From positions 1-64,000 of the forward strand of contig NZ_CAWUDI010000024.1 of the NCBI RefSeq assembly GCF_963920925.1: a stretch of DNA of 64,000 nt, written 5' to 3'. Of the stretch, positions 42,524 through 51,880 are shown in pieces. The position numbers and the translations under genes were made by a program. Under the pieces are notes generated by a model, which worked only from the letters and a program-made list of their open reading frames with translations, was not told where the DNA came from and ran no database searches. The DNA comes from Rivularia sp963920925 (lineage in GTDB: Bacteria; Cyanobacteriota; Cyanobacteriia; Cyanobacteriales; Nostocaceae). Position 1 is the first letter of the stretch, and every line of letters begins with the position of its first letter.

Positions 42524-42546
42524 GAGACGTTGCAGTGCAACGTCTT
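42524..42546. repeat. Palindrome of the GAGACGTTGCA family
   Basis: GAGACGTTGC and GCAACGTCTT, followed by a T-run, lie 27 bases after the DUF4870 stop. This is the copy most like an intrinsic terminator. Identical arms occur at 9032-9054. Confidence 0.75.
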
Positions 42547-42660
42547 TTGTATTTATATAGCTAATAATTTTTTTAATCGTAATGTATTTAATTAAATCAA
42601 CAAGCGCCACATAACTGATATACTCGCTACAAATAAATATTAATTAAATTCAAACTTATT

Positions 42661-43197
42661 ATGAGCAGCGTCGATCGCCTGCAAAATATCCTAAGTAATT
42701 CCACCGTTGGGACTGTATTACCAGCTATATCTCAACTCAATTTACCCGATTGGTGGTTAGCTGGAGGTGCTTTACGAAACACGGTTTGGCGTTCGATTTT
42801 TGGCGAAGACTGTCAGTTGTTTATCAAAGACTTTGATATTGCTTTTTTTGATCAAACAGGAGACAGAAATCAAGAATTAGCAGCAAAAGCAATTTTAACT
42901 AATCAGTTTCCAGACTATCTATTTGATATAAAAAATCAAGCCAGCTTTGCTCGATGGCGCTCCGGTAAAAAAACTTTCACTAGCACTGAAGACGGTATCG
43001 AAAACTGGCTGCACACCACGGCAGCAATAGGCGTGCGTTTAAGCGAACGAGGTGAATGGGAATTTTTCACACCTTACGGATTAGAAGACTTATTTAATGG
43101 TATTGTCAGGGCGACTCCAGCAAATGTAGACAATCCAGACGCACAACGCAAGGCTGATGGGTATTTACAGAAATGTCCCTGCTTGCGATTAGTGTGA
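42661..43197 (+). CDS. Nucleotidyltransferase family protein (NTP_transf_6/DUF925 type)
   Basis: This 178-residue protein has the minimal nucleotidyltransferase pattern: PDWWLAGGALRNTVWRSIFG, then IKDFDIAFFDQTGD with the D-x-D type metal site, and DIKNQASFARW followed by WLHTTAAIGVRL. The usual family end is near 190-200 residues and contains WP-x-L; here the end reads YLQKCPCLRLV, which is slightly short. The function of the family is unknown. Octamer tandem repeats begin just after its stop. Confidence 0.87.
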   Translation: MSSVDRLQNILSNSTVGTVLPAISQLNLPDWWLAGGALRNTVWRSIFGEDCQLFIKDFDIAFFDQTGDRNQELAAKAILTNQFPDYLFDIKNQASFARWRSGKKTFTSTEDGIENWLHTTAAIGVRLSERGEWEFFTPYGLEDLFNGIVRATPANVDNPDAQRKADGYLQKCPCLRLV

Positions 43198-43199
43198 GG

Positions 43200-43259
43200 G
43201 AGAGGGAGATGGGGAGATGGGGAGATGGGGAGATGGGGAGATGGGGAGATGGGGAGATG
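43200..43259. repeat. Octamer tandem repeat (GGGGAGAT)n
   Basis: About seven tandem GGGGAGAT copies follow directly after the nucleotidyltransferase gene. The same unit occurs at low copy at 51562-51592. Confidence 0.9.
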
Positions 43260-43405
43260 AGACTGACTGATAACTGATAACGATTGACTATTGACTGCTA
43301 ACTGAATATGTGATACTAATGTACTAATAAGGTTAATCTAAATATAAATTTAGCGGTTGGGATTGAGAGATTCCACTTACCTCTGTTAATAGGAGAGCAG
43401 AATTT

Positions 43406-43822
43406 ATGAAGTTTAGCAAGGTTGATTTAAGTAACTTATTAGGTGTGTCTCATTCGGAGGGATATTTACAGTTATTGCTCGACAGGGGAGACGAGTTAGA
43501 GTTTTTGGAGATACCAGCACCAATACAGGCTTATCAGGGATTGCAGGATTTAGATGAACTGATTGCGGAACCTCCGCCGCTGTTAGAAGATGAAGAAGCA
43601 TTTGCGATGTTACCAGTAGCATCACCTATGGCAAGTGCGATTGGATACGATTCTGAAAGTGAGGTTTTACAGATAGAGTTCAATAGTGGTGCGGTATATC
43701 AATTTTCAGATGTAGATGAGGATACCTTCGAGGATTTATATACATCTGACGCTGTGGGTAGATATTTTAATCAGAATATTAAAGGTAGATATCAGTCTCA
43801 ACGTATAGACAATTCGTGTTGA
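43406..43822 (+). CDS. KTSC domain-containing protein
   Basis: This 138-residue acidic protein ends in a KTSC domain (about 75-135): SAIGYDSESEVLQIEFNSG, YQFSDVDEDTFEDLYTSD and GRYFNQNIKGRY. The name-giving K-T-S-C residues are partly replaced (AVGRYF…RIDNSC). KTSC domains are small beta-rich modules, found alone or beside nucleases and lysyl-tRNA synthetase-like proteins. The N-terminal 70 residues are Pro/Glu-rich. A ribosome site (AGGAGAG) lies 11 bases before the ATG. The function is unknown. Confidence 0.83.
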   Translation: MKFSKVDLSNLLGVSHSEGYLQLLLDRGDELEFLEIPAPIQAYQGLQDLDELIAEPPPLLEDEEAFAMLPVASPMASAIGYDSESEVLQIEFNSGAVYQFSDVDEDTFEDLYTSDAVGRYFNQNIKGRYQSQRIDNSC

Positions 43823-44538
43823 AGAACCGCATTCTATTCTATAAAAGTTTGAGATATATCAGATATATCTATTAAATTAAAAATTTTAAAGTTTCCTGGT
43901 GCCACGGCTAATTGCTTTCCTTAAAGCAGTTAGCCTTTACTTTTGGGCGAGCAGTTATCAGTGAGGAAATTATTATGATGCTATGTCTTTGCTTTCAATA
44001 AACATCTCCGGAAAACATTTCTATGGTTTCAAATTACACGCAAACCGCGAGCCCCCCTACCCCCCTTCCCTATGTTCGCGCAGCGTGTCCGAAGGACATG
44101 GGAATGGGGTTTTTTTAAGCCTCTCTCCCAGTGGGGGAGAGGTTTGGAGAGGGGTATTTTATTTTCCGGAGATGTCTAATATGATATTTTAAGTTTCTGA
44201 CTGAGGCTTTTAAGAGACGTTCTTTATTTCACTTTTTTATTGTAGGGTGTGTGACTAGAATGTTGACTCTACCGCTTTTGAGGAGATAAAAATTCATACA
44301 GGTTTCTTGTTCCCAGGTAGAATCTGTTGCTTAATATTCCTTAACAGTAATTTATTGCACAAAACTGAATTGCAATTTGCTCGAGAAAATGTAACGTTTT
44401 GTAAAGATATAGGCGGATTTTTGAATAGCGTCTGACAGTCTCACAACGTGGAAAATTCAAATTCATTGTAGGAGCAACTGTGCGAGAGCAACGTCCGATA
44501 TATCAATCGTTTATCAGTTATATATTAGCATTACGCAC
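43823..44538. other. Long repeat-rich intergenic region
   Basis: No gene was supported in about 715 bases. It contains an inverted-repeat element at 44001-44177, a CGCAGCGTGTCCGAAGGACA repeat at 44080, and a GTAGGGTGTGTGACTAGAAT-like end of the GGTGTTGACTTTG MITE family near 44240-44300. A possible 26-codon GTG-started ORF at 44480 overlaps the next gene and is not called. Confidence 0.5.
44001..44177. repeat. Inverted-repeat element with ACATCTCCGGAAAA ends
   Basis: AACATCTCCGGAAAAC at 44001 is answered by ATTTTCCGGAGATGTCT at 44161-44177. The inside has C-rich and G-rich blocks. It is non-coding and MITE-like. Confidence 0.7.
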
Positions 44539-45186
44539 ATGGCATATTCTGAAGGTTTAAACGAGCGGCTCGCCCAATTAGTAACTAAAGTTTCTCAGCA
44601 TCCTCACGGTAGTCTGAAGCGGCAGCAGTTGTTAAATCAGTTGATATTTCAGATGCAGCAGTCGGGGAAAATTTGGTTGGGTGGCGATATTATTCCCGAA
44701 TATTATGAAGATGCATTGCAAAAAACTTGGTTTTGGTTTTGCAAAAATATAGACAATTATGATGCTTCTCAAGCTAATGTAATTACTTGGTTTAATTCCC
44801 ATCTTAAATTTAGAATTTTGGATATTCGTCAAGAAATAGCGATAGATAAGAAGACTAGAGCAACTAAGCCGAAAGATGAAGAATTAAACTTTATAGATCC
44901 AGTAGATAATGTACCCGCACCGGATAAAGCGCAACCTATTTTAGAAGAAACTCTAGAATGGATTGAAACACAAGGTGATGAATTACGCCGTCAGCACGTG
45001 CGCTCATGCCCGCATATTAACTGTCAGGAATTACTTAAACATAAATTACCACCGAATGAAAAAACGTGGCGGGAATTAGCCGAAAAGTTTGGAAAAAGAG
45101 AAAGCACTCTCAATCATTTTTACAACCACAAATGTTTTCCTTGTCTGTTAGCTTTCGGCAGAGCGCAAGGATATATAGATACGTAG
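44539..45186 (+). CDS. Sigma-70-like protein (cyanobacterial CHAT/DUF1822-associated)
   Basis: This 215-residue protein has a region-2-like part (YYEDALQKTWFWFCKNIDNYD, then VITWFNSHLKFRILDIRQE). A long acidic linker leads to a region-4-like helix-turn-helix (KTWRELAEKFGKRESTLNHFYNHKCFPCL). It resembles the divergent sigma-factor-like proteins that cyanobacteria encode before DUF1822 and CHAT genes. The HTH carries two cysteines and a histidine, and SCPHINC upstream adds two more cysteines, perhaps a metal site. It is followed 28 bases later by the DUF1822 gene in the same direction. Confidence 0.75.
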   Translation: MAYSEGLNERLAQLVTKVSQHPHGSLKRQQLLNQLIFQMQQSGKIWLGGDIIPEYYEDALQKTWFWFCKNIDNYDASQANVITWFNSHLKFRILDIRQEIAIDKKTRATKPKDEELNFIDPVDNVPAPDKAQPILEETLEWIETQGDELRRQHVRSCPHINCQELLKHKLPPNEKTWRELAEKFGKRESTLNHFYNHKCFPCLLAFGRAQGYIDT

Positions 45187-45214
45187 CAAAAATTAGTCAA
45201 TACGGTATTTACTC

Positions 45215-46306
45215 ATGAATTCCACACAGCAGCTAACTATTTCCGTTCCCATCACCGAAGCTAACCGAAATAAAGCAAAGCAATTTGCTCAACAACAATC
45301 TAATTCGGAAAAATCTTTGCAAGTTTACCATAATACTTTAGCGGTATTGGTAACTAACAACTATTTACAAATGTTGGATGTACAAACTTCATTACAACAA
45401 AGTCATAGTTGGAATGCTGTTGCCAGAGTAAGTACCAATATTGCTGACTTAAACTTACCGGGAAAAGGACATTTAGAATGTCGTTCAATATTAAAAGGTG
45501 ACGATAATTGCTACTTTCCCCAAGATGTTTGGAATCAGCGTATCGGTTATGTTGTGGTACAGCTTGATGAATCTTGTAAACAAGGCACATTATTAGGCTT
45601 TTTACCGCAAGTTAGCAGAAATACAATAAATATTAAAGAATTGCAATCTTTGGATGACTTATTTATAGCTTTACATTCTAACGAAACCGTAGTGCAGTTG
45701 AGTCAATGGTTAGAAAATATTATTGATGAAGGTTGGACAAAAGTTGAAGCAGTAATCGGAAAAAAAGCTATTAATCCTCTTTTCGTGTTCGCGGATATTC
45801 CTTCTGAAGATCCAAATGCTCATAAAATGAAAGATGCTGTGGGACAATTGTATGATACTCAAGATGAGATAGATAAAGTTGATTCCGATTCCGAAAAAGC
45901 TTTAATTCATTTATTAAAAAATACCCCTAACGAAGAAATTCGCTGGAAAGCTGCTGAATTACTGTGGGAAATCAACCCAGAAAATCCTGCTGGGGGCATA
46001 AGAAAAGCAATTGATTTAGGAATGCAATTTGGTCAAAACGCTATTGCTTTGATGGTAGCAATTTTACCTAAACCCGATGGAAGCATGGCAATTTTAACAA
46101 GAGTATATCCAGGATATGGCGCTAATTATCTTCCCCCTTGTTTGCAACTTAGCGGATTAGATGCAGCCGGAAGCTCGTTTTTCACAGTTCAAGCTAGAAA
46201 TAAAGATAACTATATTCAGTTTAAGTTTACCGCTGAATTGGGCGATCGCTTTAATATTCGAGTGGCTTTAAATGATGCTAATATTACCGAGAGTTTTGTT
46301 ATCTAG
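45215..46306 (+). CDS. DUF1822 family protein
   Basis: This 363-residue protein matches the cyanobacterial DUF1822 family from TISVPITEANRNKAKQFAQQ through DVQTSLQQSHSWNAVARV, DLNLPGKGHLECRSI, GYVVVQLDESCKQGTLLGFLP and the KDNYIQFKFTAELGDRFNIR end. The middle (about 175-265) is variable and includes a short Glu/Lys-rich part. The family has no known activity. It often sits between a sigma-like gene and a CHAT gene, as here, which suggests one system. It may act as an adaptor or target of the CHAT protease, an inference. Confidence 0.88.
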   Translation: MNSTQQLTISVPITEANRNKAKQFAQQQSNSEKSLQVYHNTLAVLVTNNYLQMLDVQTSLQQSHSWNAVARVSTNIADLNLPGKGHLECRSILKGDDNCYFPQDVWNQRIGYVVVQLDESCKQGTLLGFLPQVSRNTINIKELQSLDDLFIALHSNETVVQLSQWLENIIDEGWTKVEAVIGKKAINPLFVFADIPSEDPNAHKMKDAVGQLYDTQDEIDKVDSDSEKALIHLLKNTPNEEIRWKAAELLWEINPENPAGGIRKAIDLGMQFGQNAIALMVAILPKPDGSMAILTRVYPGYGANYLPPCLQLSGLDAAGSSFFTVQARNKDNYIQFKFTAELGDRFNIRVALNDANITESFVI

Positions 46307-46584
46307 TTATTTGCATCCGCACGTAGTTAACGATTTTTCTCTACCAAAATAAATCTCATTTTTGACAGTAACTTAATTTATATTTTCTATCTGTAGAGAT
46401 GCGTTAATAAAGTATCCCCAAAAGGCGGCATACTATATCGCATCTCTACATTTGTCAAGAAATAATGCAGTTTTCTGTAATTTGGATCGGAAATTGGAAC
46501 ATTAGCATTTATTATCTATTCTTCAGTATAATTACTGTTATAAATTAGACTAAATTTTAATAAAACCATTACTTCTTAACCGTC

Positions 46585-49206
46585 ATGAGCAAATTTGTTG
46601 TACTGAATATTGACGAAGGCAGTTTTGAGCAAGGTTTTCCTGTAAGCATCGGAATGGGTGAAGAAGGGCCAACTTACTATAGACAAAGGTTTAAGCTTCC
46701 TCCTGCGCCCGATATTCCTCATTTATATAAAGATTGGAAACATAAATACGGCGATTTAGGTGAAACTATTAGACAAATCGGTATTCCTCCCGCTCAAGTG
46801 ACTAATCATTCTGTAATTGAGGATGAAAAACAAGCTAGGAAGAGACTTGAAGGCTATGTGCGTCAGTGGTTCGATCAACTTCCCTTCCGAGAATTACAGG
46901 TAAGAATAGAAGAAAGGACGCAGCCAAATGAATCAGTAAGAGTAATTATTGATACTAATAATATTTATTTAAAAAAGCTGCCTTGGCATTTATGGCAATT
47001 ATTTCAAAACCGTCCTCAAGCTGAATTTGCCTTAATCGCAGAGTATGCGCCCCCTACAGAACCTTTGAAACGTCCGGTCAAGATTCTGGCTATTTTCGGG
47101 GGTAGTGAAGGATTAGATTTAACTTCAGATAGAGAACTAATTACCACATTAAAAAGTCGGGGAGCAAAAATTACTTCGTTAGAACAACCCCAACGGAGTC
47201 AATTAAGTGAGAGTTTGTGGAATCAACATTGGGATATTTTGTTTTTTGCTGGACATAGTTCTTCTGGAGAAGAATGTACAACTGGACAAATTCAAATTAA
47301 TGACAGCGAGAGTATTTCCCTAGATATCTTAAGATATGCTTTAACTACTGCGGTTAATAATGGCTTAAAATTAGCAATTTTTAATTCCTGCGATGGTTTG
47401 GGTTTAGCCGATGAGTTGAGGGGTTTAGGAGTTCCGCAAATGATTGTGATGCGCGAACCCGTACCCGATGAAGTAGCGCGACAATTTTTAAAATATTTTT
47501 TAGATGATTTTTCTCAAGGACATCCTTTATATTTAGCGGTGCGAAATGCACGTCAACGTCTCAAATGGATGGAACATAATTTCCCCTGTGCTACTTGGCT
47601 TCCTGTAATTTGTCAAAACCCCGCAGCACGTCCTTTGGTTTGGGCTGATGCTTCGATGAAAAGGTTAAAAAAATTCGTTGTATGTGGAATTGGTATTGCG
47701 TTGATTTTTGTTGGTAATAAAATGATCAACACTATGGAACTACCTTATAATTCTCAACCGCAGACAATATCAACTACAACTAAACCAAGTCCAACTCCTA
47801 CTAAAAATCCCCCAGAAACTCTACAAGATTTAGGTAATAACTTTAGCTGGGGAGAAAAAATACTAATTGGGTATAACTCCAATCAATGGAAACAAAAAGG
47901 TATAGATGCTTTTGACCAAAATAATTACGAACAATCTATTATATATTTTAACCAATCTCTTAAACAAAATAAGAACGATCCAGAAACGCTGATATATCTT
48001 AATAATGCTGTCGCGATGGAACCCTCAGAAAGCGATAAGCTTCCAGTGTTAACTAAAGCCAATCCAAGAGCTTGCTTTATTCAAAATCCAAAGCCTCTCA
48101 AAATCGCTGTCATTGCTCCTATTTTTGGTAATACAACAAACCAAATCAATGAAGAAATATTGCGAGGAGTTTCCCAAGCTCAAAATGCAACTAATTTGAA
48201 CTGTGGAATTAAAGGTAGGCTGTTACAAGTAATTATTGTTGACGATCAAGATAAGGCTTCTATATCTGCACAAGTAGCAAAAACATTGGTTGACGAAAAA
48301 GATATCTTAGCTGTGGTTGGTCATTATTCTAGCAGAGCAACTATCGAAGCTGGAAAAGTTTATCAAGAAAATCAAATGGTTGTGGTTTCTCCCACTAGTA
48401 CTGCTGTGAGAAAATCGCTTAATAGAGACTATGGAATTAATTTGAATAAATATGTTTTCCGTACACCAACAAATGACGGGATTGCAATTAAAGATTTAGT
48501 TAATTATATGGTTAGAACACTAGGTAAAACAAAAGCAGCTATTGCCTATGATTCTAGTGGTTCGTACAGTAAAACTTATCGCGAAGAATTGAAAAATCAA
48601 CTGCAATCAATAGAAAATGGTCAATTGATTAATCTTAAAGAGTGCGACCTTTACAATAATGCCAATCTCGAAAATTGCGTCAAAACAGCTAATCAAACAG
48701 TAAGTGTATTAGTGCTTGTTCCTGAAACAGGTGTAACTTTGAACAAAGCTTTGGGAATTTTAGATAGCAATAATGCTTCAAATCTGACACTCTTTGGTGG
48801 AGATTCTTTGTATAGCAAAGCAGTAGAGAATAAGGGCGAGAAAGTCCAAAATTTTATGATTCCAATTCCTTGGTTTCAAAATGAAGCTAATCAGAGCTTA
48901 TTTGAAAGCGATGCTCAAGAACTTTGGAATGCTCAAGTCAACTGGCGTACCGCAATGTCATATGATGCGACTATGGCAATTGTTGAAGGTTTAAAAGCCA
49001 TTGACGGAGATCCAACTCGCGAAGGAATTCAAAAGGAGTTATCTGCATGGAATTTTTCTATAGAAGGTGCAGCAGGAAACGTCGAATTTGATGAAAATGG
49101 CGATCGCCGCATCACCTCCGAAAACGATGCTCAAATCGGCGTATTAGTTCGAGTAAAATGCGACAATCCAACATCCCAGGATTGTAAATTTGTTAAAGTT
49201 CCCTAA
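46585..49206 (+). CDS. CHAT (caspase-like) protease with transmembrane segment and periplasmic ligand-binding ectodomain
   Basis: This 873-residue protein is a fusion. Residues about 1-355 form the CHAT protease part with the catalytic histidine H224 (FFAGHSSSG) and cysteine C269 (IFNSCDG) both present. One membrane helix follows (about 362-380, FVVCGIGIALIFVG), then a Ser/Thr/Pro-rich linker, one TPR-like unit (about 430-466) and a type I periplasmic binding domain like those of branched-chain amino acid receptors (about 500-873: LKIAVIAPIFGNTTNQI, AVVGHYSSRATIEAGKVY, VVVSPTSTAV, AIAYDSSGSYSKTYREEL). The order implies a cytoplasmic protease controlled by an outside ligand. It follows sigma-like and DUF1822 genes. 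Confidence 0.88.
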   Translation: MSKFVVLNIDEGSFEQGFPVSIGMGEEGPTYYRQRFKLPPAPDIPHLYKDWKHKYGDLGETIRQIGIPPAQVTNHSVIEDEKQARKRLEGYVRQWFDQLPFRELQVRIEERTQPNESVRVIIDTNNIYLKKLPWHLWQLFQNRPQAEFALIAEYAPPTEPLKRPVKILAIFGGSEGLDLTSDRELITTLKSRGAKITSLEQPQRSQLSESLWNQHWDILFFAGHSSSGEECTTGQIQINDSESISLDILRYALTTAVNNGLKLAIFNSCDGLGLADELRGLGVPQMIVMREPVPDEVARQFLKYFLDDFSQGHPLYLAVRNARQRLKWMEHNFPCATWLPVICQNPAARPLVWADASMKRLKKFVVCGIGIALIFVGNKMINTMELPYNSQPQTISTTTKPSPTPTKNPPETLQDLGNNFSWGEKILIGYNSNQWKQKGIDAFDQNNYEQSIIYFNQSLKQNKNDPETLIYLNNAVAMEPSESDKLPVLTKANPRACFIQNPKPLKIAVIAPIFGNTTNQINEEILRGVSQAQNATNLNCGIKGRLLQVIIVDDQDKASISAQVAKTLVDEKDILAVVGHYSSRATIEAGKVYQENQMVVVSPTSTAVRKSLNRDYGINLNKYVFRTPTNDGIAIKDLVNYMVRTLGKTKAAIAYDSSGSYSKTYREELKNQLQSIENGQLINLKECDLYNNANLENCVKTANQTVSVLVLVPETGVTLNKALGILDSNNASNLTLFGGDSLYSKAVENKGEKVQNFMIPIPWFQNEANQSLFESDAQELWNAQVNWRTAMSYDATMAIVEGLKAIDGDPTREGIQKELSAWNFSIEGAAGNVEFDENGDRRITSENDAQIGVLVRVKCDNPTSQDCKFVKVP

Positions 49207-49369
49207 CAGTAGAATAGTTTAATCTATTAAAATAACTGAATCAAAACTTACTACTATTCCAACACCTCCCGAATGTGTTTCTTAGGAGTTAATACTCCAC
49301 TACCTTTAACTCTGTCTTGAAATAAGGGAATAATAATCTTATCCCTAAAAAAAATACAGAGGTGCTTAT

Positions 49370-50524
49370 ATGTTTAAGGTAGCAGTTGGACACAGTAACG
49401 ATCCAGATTCGGATTCAGCTATTGAAGAAGTATTAGAACAATGTCAAACTAGTTTAGCCGGAGAAATTCCTACTGCTGGAATCTTATTTGCTGCAATTGA
49501 TTTCGAGCATTCGCTTCTATTGCAAGAAATCAATCGAGCTTTTCCCGAAATTGAATTAATTGGCTGTACAACTGATGCTGAGGTGTCTTCGGTATTAGAA
49601 TTTGAGCAAGATTCTTTGACTTTAATGCTATTTTGTTCTGATGAAGTGGAAATTCGTGCGGGTGTCGGCAGGGGACTTTCTAAAGATGCAGTTGCAGCTA
49701 CTTTCCAAGCGGTTACACAAGCACAAGCAAAAAGCAAGTTAAAGTCTCATAAATTATGTTTAGCAACTCCGGAAAGTCTCACAATGGATGGAGTTTCGAC
49801 TGTAGATGGCTTAAAACAAGCTTTAGGTGAAAATTTTCCCATTTTAGGTGGATTAGCTGGGGATCAAATGAGAATAAATCAAACTTATCAATTTTTTAGC
49901 ACGGAAGTTTTGAGCGATTCAGTCCCAATTCTATTGTTTTCAGGTGAATTATTATTTTCTCATGGTTTTGCAAATGGTTGGCATCCTATTAGTAGAAAAG
50001 CTGTAGTTACTAAAATAGAGAAAAATATTCTATATGAAATAGACAATAAACCTGCTTTAGATTTTTACGATGATTACTTGAGTGGGCTTCTACCTTCGGC
50101 TGAATATCCTTTGGCAGTATCAGATTCACAAGCCAATAATGTTTACATGGCAGCAGTACACGTGTATAATCGCAAAACTAAAATTATCAATTGTTTCGCC
50201 AGAATTCCCGAAAAATCTACAGTACAAATAGCCCAAGCAAATCGTGAAGATATTTTAGCTGCTGCTAAAAGTTCAATTACAAAAGCTTTGGAAACCTATC
50301 CAGGTAATCAACCACAAGCTGCTTTATTCTTTTCTTGTGTTGCTCGCCGTCAACTGCTAGGTACAAAGACAAAGGAAGAATATCAATTGGCTAAAACTAT
50401 TTTAAAGCAAGATTTTCCATGTTGTGGTTTTTATACATATGGCGAGATTTCACCTTTGGAAATTGGTACACCCAGCAGGTTGCAAAATCAAACTTTCGTG
50501 ACGTTACTTCTGGGAGTAGAGTAA
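49370..50524 (+). CDS. FIST domain sensory protein
   Basis: This 384-residue protein has the FIST N and C domains, which are thought to bind small ligands such as amino acids: VGHSNDPDSDSAIEEVLEQC at the start, LIGCTTDAEVSS, PILGGLAGDQMRINQTYQFF, and in the C part FYDDYLSGLLPSAEYPLAV, ALFFSCVARRQLLG and PCCGFYTYGEISPL. There is no membrane helix, so it is cytoplasmic. It overlaps no gene, but the histidine kinase starts 4 bases after its stop, so it surely feeds that kinase. Confidence 0.92.
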   Translation: MFKVAVGHSNDPDSDSAIEEVLEQCQTSLAGEIPTAGILFAAIDFEHSLLLQEINRAFPEIELIGCTTDAEVSSVLEFEQDSLTLMLFCSDEVEIRAGVGRGLSKDAVAATFQAVTQAQAKSKLKSHKLCLATPESLTMDGVSTVDGLKQALGENFPILGGLAGDQMRINQTYQFFSTEVLSDSVPILLFSGELLFSHGFANGWHPISRKAVVTKIEKNILYEIDNKPALDFYDDYLSGLLPSAEYPLAVSDSQANNVYMAAVHVYNRKTKIINCFARIPEKSTVQIAQANREDILAAAKSSITKALETYPGNQPQAALFFSCVARRQLLGTKTKEEYQLAKTILKQDFPCCGFYTYGEISPLEIGTPSRLQNQTFVTLLLGVE

Positions 50525-50527
50525 ACA

Positions 50528-51562
50528 ATGACGGAGGTAGAAGAATATAAACAAAGAATTAAGGAATTAGAAAAAGCCAATCGGATTTTGCAAAAGAAAT
50601 TAGAACGTTCTGATTCTAATCAAATTGCTTTGGAAGAAAGTAATGATAAAAATGAATCTTTACTTAAAAAAGTAATTTTTGAATTGGCTCACTCAAAAAA
50701 AAATTTAGAACTGCGGAGTCATGAATTAGAGCAAGCTTTGCAAAATTTACAAGCAATGCAAGCGCAGTTAGTAGAATCAGAAAAAATGTCTGCTTTAGGT
50801 ATAATGGTTGCGGGTGTTGCTCATGAAATCAACAACCCCGTTAGCTTCATTTATGGTAATCTCACTCACGTTGAAGAATACGTTGAAGACTTATTTCAAC
50901 TATTAGAATGCTATCAAAAATCTTGTTTAAATCCTACTCCCGAATTACAAGCAGAAATTGAAGCCTCGGAACTTGATTTTATTAAAGAAGATTTTCCCAA
51001 ACTTTTAAATTCTATGACAGTTGGTGCCGAACGCATCAATAAAATTGTTTTATCTTTACGCAACTTTTCCCATCTCGATGAATCAGAAATCAAAAAAGTT
51101 GATATTAATGATGGTTTAGATAGCACTTTAATGATTTTACAAAATAAATTTAAAGCACAATCGAATAGTTCAGAAATTCAAATAATCACAGAATACGGGA
51201 ATCTTCCTTGGGTGGAATGCTATGCTAGACAATTGAATCAAGTATTTATGAATATTATTATTAATGCTATTGATGCTTTAGAAAAATCATTAAATCCTCA
51301 AATCAAAATTAGCACGGAAACTAAAGGAAGCTCGATTTTAATTAGAATTGCTGACAATGGAATGGGAATACCTCCAGAAGTTCAGCAAAAGATATTTAAT
51401 CCCTTTTTTACCACTAAACCCGTTGGCAAAGGCACGGGTTTGGGATTATCAACGAGCTATCAAATTATTGTTGACAAACATCAAGGTAAATTGGAATGTC
51501 ATTCAATCCCCGGAATTGGTACGGAGTTTTTGATTTCGCTACCGCAGAAGTTTCGCAAGTAA
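50528..51562 (+). CDS. Soluble sensor histidine kinase
   Basis: This 344-residue kinase has an N-terminal coiled coil (about 1-85, heavily charged EYKQRIKELEKANRILQKKL type). It has an HisKA-like dimerisation part with the phosphoacceptor H99 (GVAHEINNPVSFIYG) and a complete ATPase domain: N box NIIINAIDAL, G1 IADNGMGIP, F box FNPFFTTKPVGKG, G2 GTGLGLST. It has no sensor domain of its own. The upstream FIST protein, 4 bases away, is the likely input. The output may be the response regulator at 53425 or one elsewhere. Confidence 0.93.
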   Translation: MTEVEEYKQRIKELEKANRILQKKLERSDSNQIALEESNDKNESLLKKVIFELAHSKKNLELRSHELEQALQNLQAMQAQLVESEKMSALGIMVAGVAHEINNPVSFIYGNLTHVEEYVEDLFQLLECYQKSCLNPTPELQAEIEASELDFIKEDFPKLLNSMTVGAERINKIVLSLRNFSHLDESEIKKVDINDGLDSTLMILQNKFKAQSNSSEIQIITEYGNLPWVECYARQLNQVFMNIIINAIDALEKSLNPQIKISTETKGSSILIRIADNGMGIPPEVQQKIFNPFFTTKPVGKGTGLGLSTSYQIIVDKHQGKLECHSIPGIGTEFLISLPQKFRK

Positions 51563-51596
51563 GGAGATGGGGGGATGGGGGGATGGGGAGAGAATT

Positions 51597-51631
51597 ACAA
51601 ATCCAAAATCCAAAATCCAAAATCCAAAATT
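51597..51631. repeat. Heptad tandem repeat (AAAATCC)n
   Basis: About five copies of the AAAATCC unit. The same unit appears in the blocks at 16012 and (inverted) 20032. Confidence 0.85.
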
Positions 51632-51648
51632 CTACCCTCTCTACCTAA

Positions 51649-51825
51649 GGTGTTGACTTTGTGCTTTTTTAGAGGATTAAAATCATACAAAAAACGTGTT
51701 TGCCCCCAAGATATTGCCCTCTCCCCCTTCCCCTCTCCCAAGCTTGGGAGAGGGGTGCCCGTCAGGGCGGGGTGAGGGAAAGTAGTATGAACTTTAGACG
51801 CAGAAATTTTATCAAAGTCAACACC
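51649..51825. repeat. MITE-like element with GGTGTTGACTTTG ends, copy 1
   Basis: GGTGTTGACTTTG at 51649-51661 has a perfect 13-base inverted copy, CAAAGTCAACACC, at 51813-51825. Inside are a TCATACAAAAAACGTGTT segment and the hairpin CTCTCCCAAGCTTGGGAGAG. A second copy in inverse order is at 56705-56902. No ORF. Confidence 0.85.
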
Positions 51826-51880
51826 CTATTCCCTACTCTCTACCCCCTCATCTTCCATGCCCAATTACCCATTACCTAAT

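Larger units (their letters stand above)
51563..51880. other. Repeat-filled gap between the histidine kinase and raf1
   Basis: No gene was found. It holds GGGGAGAT copies, an AAAATCC heptad run (51597-51631) and a MITE-like element (51649-51825). Confidence 0.6.

Noticed and set aside
44480..44560. 26-codon ORF with GTG start and a good ribosome site before the sigma-like gene
   Set aside because: Too short, overlaps the next start, and has no recognisable family. It could be a leader peptide but there is no support.
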